Positions 39,088-54,137 of a DNA stretch of 64,000 nucleotides are shown here, one piece after another; the first letter of the stretch is position 1; each line of letters begins with the position of its first letter. This stretch comes from Amoebidium appalachense. Lineage: Eukaryota > Ichthyosporea. The stretch lies in the NCBI GenBank assembly GCA_963693365.1, contig CAVNZM010000001.1, positions 14,384,001 through 14,448,000 of the forward strand, in the 5' to 3' direction. The translations under genes and the position numbers were made by a program. Under the pieces are notes generated by a model. It had not been told where the DNA came from. It saw only the letters and a program-made list of their open reading frames with translations, and made no database searches.

Positions 39088-40100
39088 GGGGGGGGGAGTC
39101 GGGCAAGAAGGGTTGATGACCAAGGCTACATGTGCAGGTTTGTCGGCACAGAGTCAAGATATACGGGTACTAAGAATCACGGTCATATCATTCTCTGCAG
39201 CTTTGGGCCATGCTAGGGAGGGAGATCACAAAAAAATGGCACGGAGAAAAGCCACACGATCTTCAATTCCTTAAAAAAAGGGGGGGGGGATTTGAACCCA
39301 CGAGATTTTTGAGGCAAAGGGCCGGCCACACACTAAAGGGACAGAAGGACAAAAGTTGTTCCAAACAGAGATATTATACAGATCTTACAGATCTAGAGAG
39401 ACAGAAAGGGGGATCTTACAGCGTCATTGGTAACACCTTGCCTGTATGTGAGCATATCGACAGCCCCTCCAATCACGACCCTAGCCGCCCTCTTTTGGGT
39501 ACCGACTGGGACGGCAACATAAATTGGACCACCGTACGGGGACGCGATCTGGACCGTTTCCTTTGTAATCGGATAGTATCGCGCGATCGGACCCGGAAAT
39601 CGCTCCCAGGCTTCACGGTCCCAGATCGAATCGTAGTTGATCCCAATCTTGATGCCGATCTGACCAATCAAAGTCGTTGGAACGGTAATCGTGACGATTT
39701 CATTGGGCGCCGCGTACAAACCGGTAGACCGGAGAGCCGGGTCATCGTTTCCACCCCCGCCCCACCGGCCGTCCAGGCCGACGTGTGACGCGTTGATATC
39801 CACTGAACGAGATAGTATACGTGAGATAGTCTTGGCTACCGGCCCGGGATAATACAACATGCTGGGGGTGGGTATTTTCACGACTTCGGCTGGGGGTAAA
39901 ATCGACATGATCACGTCTTGCACCGAAAACAGACCCGCGGCCACCTTGTCTGAGCTGTGGACGGGTGGGGTAATGGCCCACACTGATTGGTCGGTTTTGA
40001 GCAGGGCCAGTGCCTGGTAGATGACGACACCGAGACGGGATGATGCGGCCCATACGTCTGTGGTTAGAGAGAAAGGGTGGGGGGGGGGGGGGGGGGGGGG

Positions 40101-40150
<50 letters not shown>

Positions 40151-40186
40151 GTGTTTGTGTGTGTGTGTGTGTAGGTGTGTGTGGGC

Positions 40187-40231
<45 letters not shown>

Positions 40232-40884
40232 AGCGGGTGATTGCCGCAAAGAGGGTGAGGGTGGGGAATGTGCAAGAAGGGGGAGGGGGGGGGGGGGAGG
40301 GGGGGAGAGGGGAAGAATGGGGGGAAAGGGGGGATGGTGGATTTAACGGGTTTAAGTGGCTGATGGAGTGAAAGGGTTTGGGTTAGTACACAAAGCGTAG
40401 GCTATATTCGTACACTAGTGGTTCGAGGTAGGTAAGATACACAGGAAGACGTGAACATGACACACATATCGTGTTTTCACCATGTACACTTCAAAAACCT
40501 GGGCAACCGAAGGCAAGGAAGGAAAGTTTGTGGGGGGGGCGGAGGGGAGAAGGGGGGGGGGAGGGGGGGGGTTAGGGGGAGGGGGGCGGGCTAGTTTGCC
40601 TAGGCCACTGCATGAGAGTGCCCGCTTCGATGAAGATAGAAAGGTCTGGGTGCAAAATGAACAGAAATTGACACTGGCAGGAAGATCTAGAGGATGTACA
40701 GTCTAACAGGGAATGATGAGAAGGAGAAAAGAGAAGAGCAGAAGGCATGGGAACATGTTGCTACGTCACAGAAAGGGTGGGTGTCCGGGATGAAGAAGGG
40801 GGGGAAGAAGGGTGGGGAAGGGGTTGCGGGGGGAGGGAGGGGAGAAGATTTAAAGGATGCAACAATGGCAGTGGTGGTGGCAGG

Positions 40885-40959
<75 letters not shown>

Positions 40960-41782
40960 GGGGGAGGGGGGGGGGGGGAAAGGGGAGGGAGAGGGAGGGA
41001 AGGAGAAGTAGGGGTAGGGGAGAGGGGAAGGAAGGGAAGGGAGGGGAGGGTAAGGAGGGAAAAGGGCGGGCCAGATGCTGGGGAAGGGGGGGGGGAGAGA
41101 GAGAGAGGAGGCAGCATACCGGAGAATAGGCGCCAGGGTTGGAGCATAGGACCGAGGGTCTGGAGAGCGGCACCGAGAGCAACATCATCACGAGAGGTTC
41201 CGATTCGTCGGTTGACAACCAATCGGATCGCTTGGAGCACGCCTTCGATGTTTTCATTGGTTGGCCGTGTCGCTGGCATGGTGATTTGTTTGATCTCGAG
41301 GTAATCGTCCGATACTGCGATACCATCTTGCCAAAAGATCTTGTTGAAGGTCGATTTTGTCCCTCCTCCATAGTACCAACCGTGGCCTCCGGTGATCAAA
41401 ACACCGCCCTGTTGTCGAGAAATGGTTTATGTTTAAGAGTGGGTACTACAAATTGAAATAGACAACCTATTATAATTATAATCCATTTAAACGCCTTTTT
41501 TGAACTAGTGCAAAAGAGCGACGGTGCTAATGATTGGTCAGATTCTGAAATGTAGATCTGGCTCATCAATTTGCGAAATTTGCATTTGTGATTGGGTTGA
41601 ACGCTGATTGAACCAATCGCTGCGCTTTAACTAACTGCGTTTGCACCTCCTCTGAGCCAAGATTTTGGACTTCCCTATGAATAGTACCACGACACTTTGC
41701 GACGTGGGTTTGCTCTTTTGACTGTTTCTGTACTCTTTTTGGTAAACATTTGGGGTGGGGATGGGCAGGCGAGAGGGGTGAA

Positions 41783-41819
<37 letters not shown>

Positions 41820-42587
41820 CGGGGTGGAAATGGAATGTGGCACAGAGTGTTAGAAGCACAAGTCTACAACGAGTAGTTGTATTGCAATCCCATTCTGGAA
41901 AAGGACACACACCAGTGTGTATTATACCAGAGCTCATCTGGGACCAAGAGATGGAGGGGGGGGGGGGAGAACAGAGAGAGCGAGAGAGAGTGAGGGGTTT
42001 TTTTCTTGGGGGGGGGGGGGGGGGGGGGGAGATACCAAAGGGGTGGTTGGGGGAGGGGGGGGGAGGGGGGGGAGGGGGGGGTGTTAGCTACCTTGCTCAC
42101 AAAGTTTCTCAAGTCAGCAGTAACGTCGTAGGCTGCCGTAAAGTAAATATCCGCCTTGAGCCCCCCCGCTCCGACCAAACTTTCAGGGGCCATCATTTGT
42201 GCATTGGCTAATTTCAGCTTGAAATTCAGTTCCGCAAAATGATCGCTGAACCCCTCACTATATCCAACCGTCTTGAACCCCCTTCTCAAGGCTTTCATAA
42301 CGTTGGAAACCAAGTCGGAATTTGCCGAAATTAGCCCCTCGTGTCCGAAATTCAAAACCCAACCAGACCCCACGGGGCTCAAAACCGCAAAGGGAAGGGA
42401 CTGGCCGTTGCTTTTTGCTGTTGCTAGGGAGATACCGCTGGGGTGTAGGGAGGACACGGATGAACTTCCCAACCCGGAAGAATCGGAAAAAGTAACTCCG
42501 GAAAGTGAGGACTGGTAGATGCTGTCCAGTTGGACTTTGGTGCAAGTGCCTCCGTATAGGCAGGTGTTGGGGGCTGTCCGTGTGTGT

Positions 42588-42660
<73 letters not shown>

Positions 42661-42924
42661 GAAGAGGGGGGGGGGGGGGGGTTGGTTCCGGTGGTGGTGG
42701 CGGTGACAGGGGAGTAGCGAAGGGGGGTCGATAAGTAAAGATGTTATTGTACGAGATTATGCTTAAAGATAGAGGATATACCAAAAACGATTTTTTTTGA
42801 CAGCTAAAAGGCATCACTACATGCTCCTCATGGATTAGCATTAATAAGGTAAAAGAGGAGCAGACACGCTGTAAATAGTTCAAACCCTTTCAATTAGTGT
42901 CCCTCATAAGACCCCCTTCCCCCG

Positions 42925-42960
<36 letters not shown>

Positions 42961-43438
42961 ATCCCAAACACACACAAAATAAAGAGCGAGCAAAATGGAT
43001 ACCTATGTGGGGTGATCGTAGTGAATCTCTTAAGGAATTTTCCTACCTCGGGTACGAGTAGTTGGGTGCGCGAACGGGTTGGTGGGTGGGTGTGGTGCTG
43101 ATGATCATGTGGTGTGTGCAGGTGCATGTGCATGTGCATGTGTATGTGTATGTGTGTTTGGGAGGGACGGAGGGGGGGAAGAGAGGGGGGGGGGGGGGGG
43201 GGGGGAGGGGGAGGGGGGAGGGGGGAGGGGGTATCTTACGTGGGACCCCAAAGACCTCCACTTCACACAGTGCTAGAACGCCAAAATCTGAGCGTGCGAT
43301 GCGCACCTTCCTGCCCACCATGTTGCATGTGGCATCTAAATATAGACTCCGCTTGCTGGCAATGTACACAAGAGGTTGTCCGCACTTACGACCATCCAGA
43401 TACACCTGTCAGAAAGGAGATAACCGGTAAGAAATAAA

Positions 43439-43469
<31 letters not shown>

Positions 43470-43598
43470 TCCTCCCCTCCCATCTCCTCCTCCTTTCCCC
43501 TCCCTTGTTTTTTTTCTCCCTACTCCCCCATTCCTAAGATATGGTATTGTTACAAAAGTGTGCGGGTGCATAGACATCCAGGCGGGTGGGCACAGTGT

Positions 43599-43646
<48 letters not shown>

Positions 43647-43892
43647 ACACAAACCTGAGCTCCTGTGATGCGATCTTGACAGCAGTCCTGGCGATTATAG
43701 ACCTATAAAAAAAAACAAATAAAAAAAAATAGGGTTAGCTGAATGCTTTAATATGGTTATTTAATAAAAATAGTCACACGCAATAATATTAAGCTCACCT
43801 AAGGCTGAAAATGGTATGATGGAAAAGGCGACCAAAATGTGCCATCGCGAAACAAAAGCCTCCCCCCCCGCCCCTCCCCCCCCCCCACCACC

Positions 43893-43955
<63 letters not shown>

Positions 43956-45124
43956 CCAGGAGGGATCAACCACAGTGTAAACTTTCATCGTTTAGAGTGG
44001 CCTACACACACTCGGCTGGTCTCCCTTGCATTTCGCTCCTCAAGCCCCAACCTACGCAAAACCAACCAACTCTTCTCGAGATGAGAGATTTGTTGTTGCT
44101 AATATAGGTTGCCCGCACATTTTGTGCATTTACACTTTCTTCTTCCAATTTATCCAAGCTCATTAATAATTTAACGTAAGCGAATATCGTAAAAAGGGGA
44201 CGGGGGTTGGCCTGAATTAATGAAGGTTACCCAAAGAATGTCCCCCCCCCCCCCCCCCCTCCTCCCCAACCCGTCCCCCCTTCCCCCCTCCCCTCCCCCC
44301 CCCCCCCCCCCATTCCCTTCCCGTCCCCCCCCCCCCCCCCCCCCCCCCCCCTCCCCCCAATTAAAAAAAAGAAAAAGAAAAGAAAAGGTGCACACCTACC
44401 CTGACAGTTGAAATAGTAAAATTCGTCAACAGGTCAACCTCCCACCAGGGGGCCGCGGTGCCCGTGGTGGCCGTGTGTGAACAGCTGTTCAATCTGAAAT
44501 TTCCATTTCTATTTCCGTCCACGGCGCGGTAGGACGCGGCGTTAAAGGCGGTGCTACTCTGTTTGGTGGGTTTCTTTAACGCCACATTGGTGGGGGTTGC
44601 TGCCCTTTCTGTTAATGACAAATTGTTAAAGGGAAGTGGATGTAGCGAGATTACTAGTAGTAGGGAGGTTTTCTGGGATATCCAATGTAATGTGAGGAAG
44701 GGAAGAAGAGGTGAAGTTATTACATTTTTGAGTAATTTTTTTCGAGAAGCTTTTCTTTTCCCACGCGGTTATCTGAGACTTCCTCCTCTCTCTTGCTATA
44801 TCCCCCTCCCCTCCTCTCCCCCTCCCCCCTTCCCCCCCCCCCCCCTCTTTTTTTATGTGGGTAGACGGAGAGGGGGGGGGGGGGGGGGGGAGAGAGGGGG
44901 GGGGGGGGGGGGGGGAGGGAGCGAGGGGTCTATTTCGATGGAGCACTTCGCACAAAGTCAGCTTGTTGCCAAGGGTATGCAGTTGTGTGCGCACACATCT
45001 GACTGTGTACAGCCATGGCATTTAGTGTGTGCAATGGTGTCTGTCATTCTCTTGTGTGCATCCCCCTTTTGAGGTTGGAGCGGATAAACAAATGTGCATG
45101 TCTACGCAAAAAAAGTGTGTTTAA

Positions 45125-45159
<35 letters not shown>

Positions 45160-46112
45160 CCGGGACCCCTCTCTGTTTTTCATTTTTTTTTTTTTTTTTT
45201 TGTCCTCCTCCGAACGGGTGTTCCTCACTGCCGCCTCTAGTTGTGTCACCGGGCCCGAATGTGAATACATAGGTTTTGGAAAGAGTGCGGTGCCCATACA
45301 TATTCTGCAGGCGGTTTCCGTTCAACAAGTTCAATTGCAAAGTTTGTCACTTTAATCATTTTACAAAGTAGGAAGAAGTTCGGAACACAAAGCAAGAATA
45401 GTTTTGCCTCATGTGTGGATATGTTATCACCCACATTGCCAAGACTCTGGTGTATGCGATAGTGACCACCTTCTGAGAGGAGGAAGATTAGATTTTTCGT
45501 GACTGATTCATGGAAGTAGACTTCTGATGAACACTGGTCCCTCATTCCCACCAGGAAAAATCATCTTATTCATTTACTAATATGATACTTTCTCTACCAA
45601 TTTCCAAATTTCAGAGTCATTGGGATTTGACTGTTCTTTCCGCTGTGTGTGCAGCTAGCGTGAGCGGCCCAAGGTGTGCTTGTTACGGTGATAGTTTCCG
45701 GGAGTATCCCTCAAAATTATGGGAACGTGTAGCCATGAATTCTGTCTGATACCTGCACAACTCGGAGTCTCAGAGCAAACTACTTTTATTTCAAGCATGG
45801 TGCGTGTGGGAGTCCACCCTACTACGGTATACGACAAGCGTGTGTTGAACTGGTCACGTTTAGCCGCAGTGAAACTGTATGCATGTTGTTCTCTGTGTGG
45901 TATTGCTTCTTTGCTGTTATTTATATATATATTTTTTTTTTTGGTCCGGGGGGGGGGGGGGTGGGGGGGTTTCGAAATATTTATTCCACAGGGGGAAGAA
46001 ACACACCTGTGCGAGAAGATTTGGCTGTAGTGCCTGCATCCTCTGCAAGAGAAAGGCCTGATACGGCGTGGAGAAGACAAATCAAAGCTGGTAGCCAGTT
46101 CACAGCATGCAT
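37756..46112 (-). CDS. Secreted peptidase M60 (enhancin/TCAF-like) metallopeptidase with N-terminal fucolectin-type domain
   Basis: Predicted secreted zinc metallopeptidase; known M60 members cleave glycoproteins such as mucins. Exons 5' to 3' on the minus strand: 46112-46007, 44608-44400, 43702-43655, 43405-43240, 42573-42092, 41408-41120, 40057-39420, 38607-37756. All are GT-AG and in phase, 2,790 bases, 929 residues. Residues 1 to about 23 are a signal peptide ([19 protein letters not shown]). Residues 40-176 form an F5/8-like fucolectin/tachylectin domain: [38 protein letters not shown] at 338-348 and STGLYAAP near 544-551 resemble TCAF proteins. The zinc motif HELGH is at 762-766 with a third ligand candidate E780, matching HEXXH(8-24)E. 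Several introns contain long poly-G/C runs and GT repeats. The 1.4-kb first intron holds an unassigned ORF (45655 to about 45900). The start is the first ATG giving a signal peptide in phase. Confidence 0.92.
39281..39331 (-). other. tRNA-like fragment with a B-box match
   Basis: Minus strand reads GTGGCCGG..., CTCGTGGGTTCAAATCCCCC. GGTTCAAATCC fits the tRNA T-loop / Pol III B box, but the A-box-like GTGGCCGG is too close and no acceptor stem pairs. At most a truncated tRNA pseudogene or SINE scrap inside an M60 intron. Confidence 0.22.
40079..40230. repeat. Poly-G and (GT)n in M60 intron 6
   Basis: G run 40079-40103 then GT tracts to 40230. Read on the minus strand this is CA repeat followed by poly-C downstream of exon 41408-41120. 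Confidence 0.92.
42586..42680. repeat. (GT)n and poly-G in M60 intron 4
   Basis: On the minus strand, poly-C then CA repeat leading into the acceptor CACGGACAG at 42574. Confidence 0.92.
43897..43955. repeat. (AT)n microsatellite, M60 intron 2
   Basis: About 25 TA units in the intron before exon 43702-43655. Confidence 0.93.
46044..46112 (-). other. Signal peptide of the M60 protein
   Basis: The first about 23 codons show a short N-region, a hydrophobic core WLPALICLL and a small-residue cleavage region around AVSGLSLA. This marks the M60 protein as entering the secretory pathway and fixes exon 1. Confidence 0.75.
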
Positions 46113-47028
46113 GATGGCATTATTCGTGAACTCGAGACATACAGTAGTATTTTTTATTAGAGGCCCGGGTGTATAGGTGTAGCAGAACAATTTACGGTAA
46201 TAATAATAGCGGGGGCAATCCTCACAGGGTCCTTATATAAACAGCCAATAAGTTTTTTTCTACGCTGTGACTGACATGTGGTAGTGCCGGAGTGCCAGTG
46301 CACAACTACACGTGGCATGTGTCTGTTAGGCTCTTATTATGCATTACATGTAGAGTTCACGTGACTGCTCAAACTGACTGAGTGATCATGAGCAATGACG
46401 GCAGTGATGAAGGGCTACAAATAGGTTTCTAAGATTCCCGTAAGCGTAACAGTTCAAGGTTAGGTTCACTGATTTTTCAACATATACACTTGGCGCCATA
46501 CTATCATGGTCGATTGCTCAGAGAAAACTAAGTCTTCAGCCGTCTGGACGCATGCCATCTATTACATTTACATATGACGATCCAGTCTGGGGGGGCCCCC
46601 AACTTGAAAACGACACCAATTGCACACCCTAGACAGAAAGCGGCAGGCTCGCCGCTCGGGCCTCAACAGCATTCCTCGGATCTATGAGTGACTATGAGAT
46701 TTAGAATCTAATCTTTTTGGCCAATCAAAAGGTCCATTCATGGTGTAATCATTATGCAGTTGGTGAGATTAGGTACTGCACCTTGAAAAAAGGTGTAACA
46801 AAAGACTAAGATGACTGAGGTTGGCAGACCTTGTCATTTTTTACCCTCTTACCCTTTCTTTTGTTTATTTTGGGTTTTTTCGATAGGGCTGGGGGCCTGG
46901 GGCTTCGCTGTAAGAAGCTGAAAGGCTCAAAGATCTGCCATCGTGAACTTGACCTGCGCCATGCCAAGATGAGGTACGATAAAATACACCAATCATAGAG
47001 CTGCACTGCACTGTGTACCCGCCTCCAC

Positions 47029-47313
47029 TAAGCCTATGTAAATCTATCCCAAAAAACTACCTAAATATCATATTGCTTTTCTCCCGATCTATCACAAAAC
47101 CTACCTAAATATCATAGATCATATCCCGGAAAATCCCGAAAAATGGACCTAAATATCAAGTTCATATCTCCCTTGGGCCCCTATCTATCCCGAGAAATAT
47201 CATTTTTCTCTCGCTGAAGCCTAAATATCCGGGCTAATATCCGGTGCTAAACTTAGCCCGGCGGGCAGGTATCCATAATATTTCGAAGACTCAGGCCTAA
47301 GTATCACATGTGC

Positions 47314-47381
<68 letters not shown>

Positions 47382-47421
47382 TGGGTGGGTGGGTGGGTGG
47401 GTGCACGTGGGTGGGTGGGGT

Positions 47422-47453
<32 letters not shown>

Positions 47454-47586
47454 GGGGGGGGGGGGGGGGGGGGGATGCATGCATGCATAAAAAGGATATG
47501 CATATGGATCACATGCACCATTACGTACGTGTGAGTCGTGACAAGTCTGCAGTGCACGTGTGGCCGGCCCCGGCCTCGATTGAGGG

Positions 47587-47637
<51 letters not shown>

Positions 47638-47701
47638 GGAATAACTTGTATGCATGCATGAATAAAAGAGTATGTGTGCACGAACCAGAAGGCCAAAGGC
47701 T

Positions 47702-47739
<38 letters not shown>

Positions 47740-48119
47740 CGGACTCAAGGCACGGGACGGTCTTGCCACCACAATGAAATTTTATCCTTGCTCACGTCGA
47801 CTACTTATCTTCTACTACATATACATGACTTTTTATCAGCCTGACTTTGCTCTCGTTCACAACCTTGATCTTAGCCTATTTGCTGTGATATCCCTGGCCA
47901 CAAACATATATAATATATCCCTAAACCCACGGGATACCTAAATCTATCCTGAGCGCTCGACCGGGATATATCCACCCCCTGTGGATAGATTGGAAATCCC
48001 GCCCCTCCCTAAATATCATTTGGAACTATCCCAAAACTGCCTAAATATCCGGATATATCCCATATCCCGAGGACCCCTAAATATCCTGTGGAGATGCGGG
48101 ATTTTTTTACATAGGCTTA
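47029..48119. mobile_element. Putative non-autonomous TIR transposon (MITE-like) with 8-bp target duplication
   Basis: Left end TAAGCCTATGTAAA (47029-47042) is the exact inverse of the right end TTTACATAGGCTTA (48106-48119). Both flanks carry GCCTCCAC (47021-47028 and 48120-48127), an 8-bp target-site duplication as made by hAT-class elements. The interior has many CCTAAATATC / ATATCCCG motifs and a GT/poly-G core (47316-47738). No transposase ORF. Confidence 0.75.
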
Positions 48120-48406
48120 GCCTCCACTCTCTCTAACGCTTGAATGTGGATAACGTATATGTATGTGAGGCAGGAGGGGGAAAAAAAGAAAAAAAAAAAA
48201 AAGCGTAAATAGTTTATATAGTTTATGGGATGTATATGAAAAATGGTGCTAGGATGACATGATGCCTACAGGCTGCAGGGCTAACGGCCATGATCATTCA
48301 CATCTGGAATTCGAGCCTATGCCATTTCACCACTGTTTACCAAGAATGCGGTGGTACATACTTGTGATAAAACACCAATGAGATGCAATGGTCTGATTGA
48401 CGGGCG

Positions 48407-48458
<52 letters not shown>

Positions 48459-48636
48459 GGGTGGCGGAGGGGGATCAGTTTTTCCTGGCAAGCCCTCCCC
48501 CCGCCCCCCCCCTCCCACACCCCTTCCCTCTACTCACTACTAGGCCTCTCTAGCCCCCTCCCAGACCCATATCCCGGCCGGATCCCCCCCAAGGCGTCAA
48601 ATCCCCTTCCCCCCCCGGGACGGGGACACGAGTTCT

Positions 48637-49277
<641 letters not shown>

Positions 49278-50111
49278 TATAATGGCAGTTGTACTGCATA
49301 CAATACGCCTGTCATACGCAAGCCTCCTCTTGCCTGGGCCCACGCGCCCACGCGCGCACCCAGTGTACTGCAGCTGTATGTATGATCATAGGCACAGGGC
49401 GTGCACTGTGTGTGTCACAGTCACACACACACTCTCTCTTTCTCTTTCTCAGACTGTCATAGTACTCCTCAATTGACGCTTGTTATTCGTCACATTCCCT
49501 CTGTTCCCCTCTAGATCTCTCTTTGAATGCACCGGTATACCGCGTCGAACGGGCGTGTCACTGGGAGGCGGGGGGGCGGGGGGTTTTCAGTGCAATGTAA
49601 CGGGTGGGGTGGGTGGGTGGGTGGGTGGGGGGGGGAGGGGGGGGGGGAAGGGGGGGGGGGGGGGGGTAGACTCCGACCTGCCCAGGCCTTTCCGCTGCCA
49701 ATCATCTATTATAATAACCAGTGAACCCATGGCATATCGGACGCAAGAATATCGATTTGGTCACCATCATGGGCCCCGGTGGTCTTCACTAAATTTAAAT
49801 CGAAACTTTGAAAGTGTGCTACACCGTGTTGAAGGCTCCCTCCCCCCTCCCTCCCCCTCCCCATGCCCCTCCCTCGCCCAAACACGCACACACACACACA
49901 CGGTTATTCTCTGCCTCTATGCATTTACATGTGGCACACACAACCAGCGTCACAGACACTTCACGACACACACAAGTACCACACAAACACAGGTGCAAGA
50001 ACACACACCTGCATGTGATCCACATGCACACAGACACGCTAACCTTAAAAAAAATTCAATATGTACCGGATCAACACACCCACAGTCTCCCAACGCACGC
50101 ACACACACGCA

Positions 50112-50167
<56 letters not shown>

Positions 50168-50168
50168 T

Positions 50169-50206
<38 letters not shown>

Positions 50207-50606
50207 CACGCACTCACGCACGCGCACACGCACACACACGCACAGTCACACACACACACACACGAGTACGATAATCTTCCACCCGGTAATTGTTACTCGG
50301 GTGTGACGGGTGTCCCCCTTCACCACCCGCTCTCCCCTCCCTCACCTCCCTCACCTCCTTTTCGAATTAAAAATATAGAGTCCATAATGTTCACCAACTT
50401 AAATACTGCACAAGCTGCTAATATTAACATGGTCACTGAATGATAGTAAACAATAATGCAGGGAGAAGGGCTAGAAAAGCTATTTCGACGACACGGAGGG
50501 AGGAAGAGGGAAAAGGTTTAGAAGGGGGGGGGGGGGAGGGGGGAGGGGAGAAATACAGGGTGAGGCAAGGAGCAACTTGAAGCGATAGAGAGAGTTAGTC
50601 TGGAAC

Positions 50607-51430
<824 letters not shown>

Positions 51431-54137
51431 ACAGACTTCGGGGAAACCGAGATAGAGAGATCTGGGGGGAAGCAGGAGGGGGAGAGAGAGAGGTAGAGAT
51501 AGACAGAGAGATAGCAAGGGGGAGGGAGGAGGGGGGGGGGGGGGAGCGAGTGTGGGGGAGAGGGGGAGAGGGTGGGGGAGAGGTTGAGGTTGAGGGGCAG
51601 GGGGAGCCTCAAAGAGAGAAAACAGGGGGGACACGGGGGGGGGGGGGGGGGGGAGGGGGGGGGGGGGGACGGGGTGGGCGGGAGGGAGGGGCCCGGGGGG
51701 AGAGGGGGGGGGGGGGGGGGGGGGGGACTGGGGAAGCTGATCTTCCCGGCGAGAGAGGACGTTGAGACGAGATGATCGATCATCATGATGGACTCCTGAG
51801 AAAGTAAACAAAGTGATGCATTACTGTCCTCTTTTTGAGGTTAAATGCGCCCAAAACTTGGTAGGGGCAAGTATTAGCAGCACGAGTATAGCACATCATA
51901 ACTTTCTCCCCTTATCATGGGCCCCTCCCTCTAATAGCCTGATTCTTTTTTTTCAAAAGAGCCTCACGCTCTTGCCATATGCACGCGTGCACCACCTGGG
52001 CCGACGTGGGATTTGGGGAAGCGACTTTTTCAAGCGAGCGTGTGATCACGCATTCCAAGAACGTGTCTCTCCATTGCTATGTGCTAAACCGATCATGGAT
52101 TCATGGCGTTTGTTTTCTTATGCAAAATCCCGCGGCGGATTCCCGCGGAATCCCGCCTCAAACTTGAGGCTTCCTCTCTTTGCCAAAGCCTGACTTAAGC
52201 ACAAGGATATTTAGTAAAAAAAAAACCTGAATATGTATTTCATACAAGATTGATGCACTTTTTTCGGGGTTTAGAGTTCCGGAAATCCTATACACTTACA
52301 TATCATGGGCTCATGTGTAGCAAACATTTGAGCCCAGGGCCATGGGGCCATTGGTCGGTCACGGACACGCGAAGCAGCACTTTTCCCCGAGACTTGGGAC
52401 TCAGACCTAAACAACATGTGCTTCCAAATTTCACAAATGAACAATTGTTCAGTGTTTATCGATGATCATTTTTGACAGTTTGTTACGCTTTGCAGCACAG
52501 AATATATAGCGTATGGTTTGAAAACTTTAGAGTAATAATAACAGTTTAAGAATTTGTAGCTGTCGTTTCAAATCAAGATGTAACGTACACACGCAATACA
52601 TTCTATATAAATCTGTGGGACTCCTGCTGCTTTTCGATAGATCAACATCATCCCCCCACCGGAGTTGATGTTTGTTTAGAATACCGAATTACCGATGCAC
52701 TATCATCCAATCACTGCCCCTTTCCTCGCCCGGGATAATGGCTTCAGAAAAACTCTCCACAAATTCGCTGCGAAGATTTAAAAATATAAAATAAGGGGTC
52801 TTTAGTACACGGAGCTGTGCGTGATTATGCATTTTCACAACAAAAAGGAACTGTCTGAATAAACAGACATGCGCAGATGCACACATAAAAAAAAAAACAC
52901 AAAATTTCATGAAAGCCGACGGTATGTACACATCAACACAGCAATCACAATCATGTGACATCTTCTGCAACAGCCTCAGGAGGTGGGGTTTATGAAGTCG
53001 AAAATAATTCAAACGGAAAAGTTAGGTTTGGAAACCGGTCTCCCTCAAAGAAATGGGCGAAAAGAGCAAAAGCCATTTCCGATTAGCTACAACTCACAGC
53101 TCTCAAAGATGGCGGGATCTCTACCAATCATGTATCGCTCTCGAACAAAGCAACGTGGCTCCAATGATTGGGAGACCGGCCTCAGAAACACTTTGACAAA
53201 TTTTTTTTGACAAATTTCGATTCCTAAAATCTAAGCCCAAGGGTGTGTCTTTCTGCAAGAACATGCTTGACAAAAAGCACAAATGCATTATTAACAATGC
53301 ACTTATAGAAAAAAAAAACTATCAACTCCTTTGAGCTTTTTATTTTTCTCTTGTGTTGATCGCTGCTATGTTCTAGGGTGGCTTTTTGTTCTCAAAATCA
53401 AATACTAAATTCCTGAAAGCCGAAATTGTACAATGATTCCCCTCGAGCTCGTAGGGCCATGATCGGCTTGACAATAGCTGTCACATGGAAAGAAATGAGT
53501 ACATAGTATGTACACTAATGTATACAGTACAACCCTACTGCGAAATTTAAAGAATAGGTCACAAAAACTGACGCCCTCGCTTATAAATTTCTGAAAGAAA
53601 ATTCCCAATGTTTTGAATCTTTTTGATTTCAGTGCAGTCTTGATGCCATGCCGGAAGTTCATGGGAAGCTCACCTTGTGAGTCATGACTCATGGGTATGG
53701 GGAGACCATTGCGCATCCTGGTTTTCAGTTGCTTTTTTTTCTGGCCGCTTGCACCCTTGCGATCATGACCACAATTTTCGCTGAGGGCTTTCTGTTACAC
53801 AAACTTCACTTCCGTACGCGCCTGAGGCTTGCAGCTGTTTTTTCAGCTCTTAATTTACGAACAGTTTTTTGTATAGCCTTGGTAGCTTTGTAAGTTACAA
53901 GAACTAAAACTTTTAGCAAGTTAGACAAGCACCGTTTTCAAAACCCCCCGTTACCTACTTCATCCCTTAGGGTGGTGTTGTTCTAACAAAACAGATCAAA
54001 GGTAGCACGAATTTATCTTCAGACATGGCAGCCTCTATATAGCACCCACATCCACACACCGTGTAACACTTCATCACATTCACCAAACTGTAAATAGAGC
54101 TGATAGAAAGATTTCTACGCCAACCCCCACTTATAAC

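Noticed and set aside
51813-52193. 126-codon ORF in the intergenic region
   Set aside because: Composition not convincing, no family, no splice partners.
53684-53893. 69-codon hydrophobic ORF with two possible membrane segments
   Set aside because: Start context and homology absent; too short to support alone.
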